A stretch of DNA of 64,000 bases from Heliocidaris erythrogramma (Eukaryota; Echinodermata; Echinoidea; Camarodonta; Echinometridae), in assembly GCA_025617745.1 (NCBI GenBank), contig CM046864.1, forward strand, positions 3,370,616 to 3,434,615. The letters run 5' to 3'. Both the position numbers and the translations under genes were made by a program. Each line of letters starts with the position of its first letter. The first letter of the stretch is position 1. This document shows, one piece after another, positions 57,368-64,000 of the stretch. Under the pieces are notes generated by a model that had not been told where the DNA came from, searched no databases, and saw only the letters and a list, made by a program, of their open reading frames with translations.

Positions 57368-60300
57368 CTGAAAAATAAACAAATACCAGGAAGACAGTAA
57401 ATGAATAATATAATTTTAAACTTACAGCTTGATTTCTGTTCCATCCCTGGCAGACAGGTCTTAATGAAAAAATCCACAGGAATGAACAGGAAGAAAGCAG
57501 AAGTATCAAATAACCATACAAAAGTTTAAGAAAACCAGACAACTCTTAAAAAGTTACAAAATTTATGATATAATGATTGCTATTGAGTGGAGACAGATTT
57601 GCAACTCCACCATGAGTTCTTTATATCATTCCCTCAAAAATCAATAATTGTTTTGTATATTTCAATGTGATAAAGTTCTCAATTTTCCCATGAAATAATG
57701 CTGAGTTACATATGCACTAATAAAGAATAATCCTTCTCTTTCTTTCAGAAAATAGGAAAATTACAAGGATATTTCCATAAAGTTTTTACCCCCCAAAAAT
57801 AATATCAATTGTGTGTATATATATATATATATATAAAGGATACTATGTGGGCAAAAATGTATCTGGAATGATCCCAAGAAAAGTGTGATAGATGAGGGAG
57901 AGAGAGGGAGAGAGAGAGGGAGAGAGAGAGGGAGGGAGGGAGAGAGAGAGAGAGGGAGGGAGAGGGAGGGAGAGGGAGGGAGAGGGAGGGAGAGAGGGAG
58001 GGAGAGGGAGGGAGAGAGGGAGGGAGAGGGAGGGAGGGAGAGGGAGGGAGAGAGGGAGGGAGAGGGAGGGAGAGGGAGGGAGAGAGGGAGGGAGAGAGGG
58101 AGGGAGAGGGAGGGAGAGAGGGAGGGAGAGGGAGGGAGAGAGGGAGGGAGAGGGAGGGAGAGGGAGGGAGAGAGGGAGGGAGAGAGGGAGGGAGAGAGAG
58201 GGAGAGGGAGGGAGAGGGAGGGAGAGAGAGGGAGGGGGGGGGGGGGGGGGTAATCACACAGACAGGGGAAGAGAGATAGCGAGACAAACATACTAAACAA
58301 ATATATGATCAGTTTATTGGGGAAAAAATAAAAACCAGAATAGATTATGACAAAAGATTTCTCTCAAATCCATAGAGAGAAAAATCTACAAGATAAGTAA
58401 CATACCTCAATAGTAAGTTTCTTTCTTCTGAGTTTAAAAGCTAGATCCATAGAATCAGGAAGATAACTTGTGAGAGAATTCAGTCTCGGCAGTCTACGGA
58501 TGTGAAATAAACCTGGAAGGCAAGATTTAATGAAATAATGGATTATAATGCTTCTATAAGCTCTCAAAAGAAGGAAAGAAGGTGATAAAATTAATAACAT
58601 TCTAAGGTATTATCATATCACCTCAATTTTCCTCAACTTAGTAATTCCAAATATTGTGTGGCTAATCTACAAATTTCTGCTTTATAAAAATGACTACACA
58701 ATGCCCAATACAAAATACCCAAGTTGCACTTACTAGTCTACTTTCAAATCACTATTAGTGCCTTATTAAAAATATTCAACGAGCAATATTTCTTAAGCAG
58801 AAGTATAATTTTACAATTTGAATATTCAAGCAAGCAGGTATCTGAATAATTTGAATATTTTGAATACCTAGTTTCAAAATCTAGCATAAGACAAGCACAT
58901 GAATTTTGGAGTCGTGCGGAACCAGACAGTTGCCTGTCGGCAGTGGCTGACCGTACCCCTGCGATCAATATGCCACCCCCACTACGCACTTTGATACTGC
59001 CGATTTTTTAACAATGATTCTGAATTTAGTAATCTAATCTGAAGTGAATTTATTATTTTTAATCATTGAGAATGATACTGCGGGTGAATTTATATCGTTC
59101 TGGAAAATGCCAGAAAATAGAGAGTAAGAAGTCGAACTGAACTTCCAGTGGACAATAGCGATGTTTTAAAGATCACATTTTATCATGACGTTTTAGACAT
59201 TCAAATGTCCCAATCACTATTCATTATTGGTTAATTATTCAAATCGATTACCGATCAGCAGTAAATTATTTGAATAATTCAAATAGGTATTACAATATTA
59301 GTCCCAGGCCTAATATTTACAGCCAATATTTTGAACAGGATACCATGATGGAATCTTCAATATACAGAGAGCACAAAAAGAGTAGTGACTGGTCTCTGTT
59401 GATATCATACCTTGTTCTTACCCTTTAAAAATTAGTGGATAAAAACAAAAGCTGATATGATTTTTATATTCAGTATTGACTTCAGGTACATACCATGGTA
59501 CTCTTTATACACAGGGTTAGTCTCTTTGTCAGACCCTGCAAATGATTCCAGCTGGAATGCTGCATCACACAGTCTTTCTATTCTTCTTACTCTACTCTCA
59601 TCCTGTCAATAAAGTTACAAAAGACAAAGTTTAAAAGATTTTAGTAGATAAGAAAAATAGAAGGAAAGTCTCTTGTAGTGTAATGTTCATGGGAAAAATG
59701 GATGTGACAACTGCTGCTAACACTACAGATTCAATCATTTCAAAATCATTTCCAAAACCCATCTGTTTAAGAAGAAATATGTGTGAGCTAAAGCTTTAGA
59801 AACAAAAGTTCCAACTCTTTTATTACCAACTGGCAATGACTTGTACTCCTTGTTTATCAGCCCCTGGCAACTACCCCTACAGCACAACTACCCCCAAAAC
59901 TAGGACAATATCATGAGAATAGAAACAGCTTGTGATACTACTATATTACCCGGTATACATGTGTGGGTATAGTGAGAACACACATAATACTACTCTCTTA
60001 CCTGGGGCCGTATTCTGAAAACTATGTTAACTTTTATGTTAGTAAAATAATGTTAATTGTCATAAAAAATCAAAATCAGGACACGTCATTGATTGTGCAA
60101 AGATGGCTGTGCCCGAGTAAAGTTAACAGAGACATCTGCGCAAGCACCAATGATTTGTGTTTATTACGTGTAATTTCAATTTGTTATGACAATTAACATA
60201 GTTTTCCTTAACATAAAAGATAACATAGTTTTCAGAATACCGCCCCTGGTATAGGTGTGTTGGTATAGTGAGGAGACAGACAGGTAGTAATACTACTATC

Positions 60301-63300
60301 TTACCTGGTATAGATGTGTTCTTAGTGAGAACACAGACAGCTCGTAACACTACGTAATTAATCTTACCTGGTATAGATGTGTTGGGATAGTGAGAACACA
60401 GACAGCTAGTAATACTACTATCTTACCTGGTATAGATGTGTTGGTATAGTGAGAACACAGACAGCATGTAATACTACTATCTTACCTGGAATAGGTGTGT
60501 TGGTATAGTTAGAACACAGACAGCAAGTAATACTACTATCTTACCTGGTATAGATGTGTGGGTATAGTGAGAACACAGACAGCTAGTAATACTACTATCT
60601 TACCTGGTATAGATGTGTTGGTATAGTGAGAACACAGACAGCATGTAATACTACTATCTTACCTGGAATAGGTGTGTTGGTATAGTTAGAACACAGACAG
60701 CAAGTAATACTACTATCTTACCTGGTATAGATGTGTGGGTATAGTGAGAACACAGACAGCTAGTAATACTACTCTCTTACCTGGTATAGATGTGTTGGTA
60801 TAGTGAGATCACAGACAGCTAGTAATACTACTATCTTACCTGGTATAGATGTGTTAGTATAGTGAGAACACAGACAGCTAGTAATACTACTATCTTACCT
60901 GGTATAGGTGTGTTGGTATAGTTAGAACACAGACAGCAAGTAATACTACTATCTTACCTGGTATAGATGTGTTGGTATAGTGAGAACACAGACAGCTAGT
61001 AATACTACTATCTTACCTGGTATAGATGTGTTGGTATAGTGAGAACACAGACAGCTAGTAATACTACTCTCTTACCTGGTATAGATGTGTTGGTATAGTG
61101 AGAACACAGACAGCTAGTAATACTACTCTCTTACCTGGTATAGATGTGTTGGTATAGTGAGAACACAGACAGCTAATAATACTACTATCTTACCTGGTAT
61201 AGATGTGTTGGTATAGTGAGAACACAGACAGCTAGTAATACTACTATCTTACCTGGTATAGATGTGTTGGTATAGTGAGAACACAGACAGCTAGTAATAC
61301 TACTCTCTTACCTGGTATAGATGTGTTGGTATAGTGAGAACACAGACAGCTAGTAATACTACTCTCTTACCTGGTATAGATGTGTTGGTATAGTGAGAAC
61401 ACAGACAGCTAGTAATACTACTATCTTACCTGGTATAGATGTGTTGGTATAGTGAGAACACAGACAGCTAGTAATACTACTATCTTACCTGGTATAGATG
61501 TGTTGGTATAGTGAGAACACAGACAGCTAGTAATACTACTATCTTACCTGGTATAGATGTGTTGGTATAGTGAGAACACAGACAGCTAGTAATACTACTA
61601 TCTTACCTGGTATAGATGTGTTGGTATAGTGAGAACACAGACAGCAAGTAATACTACTATCTTACCTGGTATAGATGTGTTGGTATAGTGAGAACACAGA
61701 CAGCAAGTAATACTACTATCTTACCTGGTATAGATGTGTTGGTATAGTGAGAACACAGACAGCTAGTAATACTACTATCTTACCTGGTATAGATGTGTTG
61801 GTATAGTGAGAACACAGACAGCTAGAGAAACCCTTAATAATCCTCTCAGTGCATGTAGAAACCGACATAGAGACACACTGGATTGTTCATCTGAGTTAGC
61901 TTCCCATAGAGGTGATGCTAATGAATGGATGCCTATTCTCAGAACATTGCGGTTTGTTGTACCCTAGGGGATAAATGAAATTGAATCCAGGATCATTCAT
62001 AATACAAATGAAACATATCACAAACATCATATTAAGGAATATTACTAACACCTATTAACTTTTGAATCAAACATACTAAAGAATGGAATAATGTAACATA
62101 CAAGATAAACCTAAAGGATCAGTCAGTTTTGCAAAATTGACAGACTCAAGTTGCATTACTTTCATGTTATAATGTCCATATATGATACAATATTTGATTT
62201 AAAAAACGTGGTATATAACAAGACATAATTGAAATGGAATTCTGAGTTACACAATCGTGAATGCCTTCAGACATAAACTACTGTAATTAATGAAGAATGA
62301 ATTCTAGATGATGATCAATTTAGAAGTAATAACAAGAAAAAACTATTGGATTTGATATTATATCTTTGAAGAGGAAATACAGATTCATATATCCCAGATG
62401 AGTATTAGCCTTACCTGTGATTTAGCAGCATCTGCAGTAAGACTATAACCACCATCATGAATCTCTTTCTCTATGGCACTAAACAGTCTCTGATAAGCAG
62501 GATTTGTACTACAATGAAAACATAGTAAAGACTATAACCACCATCATGAATCTCTTTCTCTATAGCAATGAACAGTCTCTGATAGGCAGTATTTGTGACC
62601 CTCCACCAAAAAACGACCAATAAGTCGCAATGGGAGTTTTAGAGTAAACAGCTGGAAAAGGTGGTTTGGGGTGGAAATTCTGATTTTAACCTTTTTGTAT
62701 TTTCTGAAAGTTCACTTATTAATTTACCCTCTGACAAAATTTGATGTAAAAATACCTTGTTGAAATATGTTTTCACTCTCATTCAAAATTACCATGTTTT
62801 CCTGGACATTCAAACTCTGTGTGACAACTTGTTGGGATTGTACTTCACATTGCTTTTCTGGTATAGCTTAAAGGAGAATTAACATTACAATATAAATGTA
62901 CTTATGTTCAAAGATGAACTATTCCTTCTTGTTGTCCTATGTAGTTTTGCATTAAAATATACGAGATGGGTATAAATCAAGATTTTCTCAGCAAGATTTA
63001 TCGTCTGCTAGCCATACCCGGGGGCTGCCATTTTCTTGATGTGTACATAAAGATATTTTTAATCCGAATGCAAAATTGTCTTCTTCCTGATACAAAATCC
63101 CATTTGAGATTTAAAATATTTAATAGATATATATTCTAAAAACGAAAATGTGTTTTATATTTTTTTGAAAATTACGATTTTACTATATAAATCTGTTTTC
63201 TTGATACTATGACGTAGCGAATTAATTCAAATTTATGCCAGATGCCTTTCCAGAGCGTCAATAGTGGAAAACTATGCATTCACCTGCTTAGAGATAATGG

Positions 63301-63803
63301 ACTTCAAAAGTCAGAATGCGCGTTGTATAAATTATGTTCTGCTCTGCCAGGCAAGCCTTTGAAATGAATTTCTAAGCTAAAAGAAGGATGCGGTATATAA
63401 AACAAATGTTGACTGCTTCTTTTTCACGTCACGGTTAAAACCATGGCCCTCTGCGATCTTGCAACTGTGCTATTTCCCTCGACTGTCGTCTCGGGGCATA
63501 GCACAGTTGCAAGCTCACCTCGGGCCATGTTTTCACCGTGCCCCTCAAAGCATTCAACATTTGTATAGTATGTTACATGTACTTCTGAATGAAGACGACC
63601 CGAAAACATAATGCCTCTGGCACCACCTTCGGTGGTCGGAGGCATAACTAGAGACAATCGTTATTATCTTACATGTTATCTTGTAAAGGGATATTCTCTG
63701 AGTGGAGATTGAAGCAAGTTGTATTGACAGAGCTCAGTCTAGTTTCACCCATAACACGGTTCAGATCATAACTGTGACCAAACTGATGAGCCGACTCTGA
63801 TAC
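57230..63803 (-). CDS. ELP4: ELP4, Elongator complex protein 4 (C-terminal 252 residues, six exons)
   Basis: Elongator subunit of the Elp4-Elp5-Elp6 RecA-like ring, which binds tRNA and supports wobble-uridine modification by Elongator in the cytoplasm. Exons 63803-63673, 62508-62415, 61963-61784, 59602-59494, 58512-58406 and 57367-57230 join in frame (759 bases, 252 residues and TGA). Landmarks in order are SESAHQFGHSYD, NVLRIGIHSLASPLW (a core strand of the ATPase-like fold), FLHALRGLLRVSLAVCVLTI with PTHLYQ, LESFAGSDKETNPVYKEYHG, FHIRRLPRLN, DLAFKLRRKKLTIEKLHLPP and a C-terminal KLDF, closely matching animal ELP4. The N-terminal part, including the Walker-A-like region, is off the right edge. 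Three of the six exons have partial tandem copies next to them. Confidence 0.96.
57890..58245. repeat. Polypurine GGGA/GA tract in the last ELP4 intron
   Basis: About 355 bases made only of G and A (GGGAGAGAGAGGGAGGGAGA type), ending in an 18-base G-run. Arg/Glu/Gly and Ser/Leu/Pro frames across it are artefacts. Mirror-symmetric purine tracts can form triplex (H-DNA) structures. Confidence 0.95.
58406..58512 (-). CDS. ELP4: ELP4 exon
   Basis: Two bases complete a Gly codon, then 35 residues (LFHIRRLPRLNSLTSYLP to KKLTIE). Acceptor CTTCCAG, donor GAG|GTATGT. Confidence 0.95.
59494..59602 (-). CDS. ELP4: ELP4 exon
   Basis: 36 residues plus one base (DESRVRRIERLCDAAFQLES to YKEYH). Acceptor ATTGACAG, donor CATG|GTATGT. 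Confidence 0.95.
59945..61822 (-). repeat. 59-bp minisatellite derived from an ELP4 exon-intron junction
   Basis: About 27 units of 59 bases, interrupted once by a MITE (60004-60246). On the minus strand each unit holds 38 bases of exon (CTGTCTGTGTTCTCAC... CTATACCAG) and 21 of intron (GTAAGATAGTAGTATTACTAG type), so each carries a complete splice donor. Some neighbouring units show a three-unit (177-base) higher-order pattern, with TAGGTGTG and TAGTTAGAAC variants. It fills most of the 2.2-kb intron. Confidence 0.95.
60004..60246. mobile_element. GGGGCCGTATTCTGAAAAC MITE, copy B (inside the 59-bp array)
   Basis: Same family as 46686-46926. It splits one array unit within CTTACCTGGTATAG, so it inserted after that unit had formed. 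Confidence 0.85.
61784..61963 (-). CDS. ELP4: ELP4 exon, source of the 59-bp array
   Basis: Exactly 60 codons, phase 0 on both sides, acceptor CCCCTAG, donor CAG|GTAAGA. The last 38 bases and the first 21 intron bases are the unit amplified in the downstream intron. Confidence 0.95.
62415..62508 (-). CDS. ELP4: ELP4 exon
   Basis: One base finishes an Ile codon, then 31 residues (TNPAYQRLFSAIEKEIHDGG to AAKSQ). Acceptor CATTGTAG, donor CAG|GTAAGG. Confidence 0.93.
62529..62596 (-). repeat. Partial tandem copy of an ELP4 exon
   Basis: 68 bases matching 62440-62507 with about five substitutions, 89 bases upstream in transcript order. It lacks a donor; its 3' side runs straight into the acceptor of the real exon. 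Confidence 0.88.
62620..63427. other. ELP4 intron sequence
   Basis: AT-rich, no repeat or exon recognised. Confidence 0.5.
63428..63541. mobile_element. Short palindromic MITE in an ELP4 intron
   Basis: Arms of about 44 bases: CTTGCAACTGTGCTAT (to about 63472) and its exact complement from about 63497, with CACGGT(T/G)AAAAC and CATGGCCC on both outer sides. Confidence 0.65.
63673..63803 (-). CDS. ELP4: ELP4 exon (most 5' in the window)
   Basis: 43 residues plus two bases (VSESAHQFGHSYDLNRVMG to PLQDN). Acceptor TTTGTCAG, donor ACAT|GTAAGA. Confidence 0.92.
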
Positions 63804-64000
63804 CTGACAAATAATAAGGAGAAAGTAACACATATTTTTTAAACTGCACATTACATTGAGATTAAAGGAGGATGTTGAAGGATTCTTGTAAATAAGAATC
63901 ATAGATAAATGGATGAATACGTAATAAAAATAGATCGAGTGATTGGTTGAATGATATGTAAATATTTTGGTAGGTTTATGATATGTAGTTTGAGAGTAGA

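Noticed and set aside
57761-58300. Ser/Leu/Pro and Arg/Glu/Gly frames up to 179 residues
   Set aside because: Pure polypurine repeat, open in several frames.
59945-61822. CRISPR-like array of 59-bp repeats
   Set aside because: No unique spacers between repeats, eukaryotic context, and the unit is derived from an ELP4 exon-intron junction.

Overview
The window is AT-rich eukaryotic DNA with split genes, few genes and very many repeats. Introns have GT-AG borders. Repeats include non-LTR retrotransposons (L1-like, CR1/L2-like, Jockey-like), a Penelope-like relic, Tc1/mariner and other DNA transposons, SINEs, interstitial TTAGGG-type repeats and dozens of poly-G/poly-C runs. This points to a marine invertebrate, most likely a deuterostome such as a sea urchin. 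That placement is inference; no organism-specific marker was found.

Protein-coding content is small and all on the minus strand. (1) 57230-63803 holds the last six coding exons of ELP4, an Elongator subunit; its 5' exons lie beyond the right edge. (2) 44515-52318 is a complete five-exon gene for a 322-residue basic Tyr/Pro-rich protein that I do not recognise; its style resembles ciliary microtubule inner proteins. (3) 3116-3626 holds the first two coding exons of a type II (signal-anchor) membrane protein.

The left half is transposon-dominated. A TA-flanked fold-back element (4256-5629) and an L1-like LINE relic (7080-8800) precede a 10.9-kb element (9310-20251). That element has about 415-bp terminal inverted repeats (TIRs) and a 9-bp target duplication, as expected of a Mutator-like transposon. 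It carries a 4-kb satellite of 61-bp units built on CCCATATGGG, a second array with the same palindrome, several MITEs and a possible captured two-exon gene piece. A Penelope-like GIY-YIG fragment follows directly.

From 22.3 to 25.7 kb a 3.4-kb element with internally repeated TIRs has been invaded by a Tc1 element, a SINE whose head resembles 7SL RNA, and a TTAA-flanked element. The last two have second copies, in opposite orientation, at 52.6 and 53.6 kb. Between 27 and 44 kb are a 15-bp minisatellite, a nearly perfect 1-kb fold-back, further transposon relics and a tRNA-derived SINE, with no recognisable host gene.

In the right half, introns carry the repeats: a 5'-truncated CR1/L2-like LINE with an intact reverse transcriptase frame lies in intron 1 of the 322-residue gene, and an hAT-like element in its intron 4. 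ELP4 is the most striking locus. One exon end, with its splice donor, has been amplified into about 27 tandem 59-bp units filling the next intron, and two other ELP4 exons have partial tandem copies beside them.
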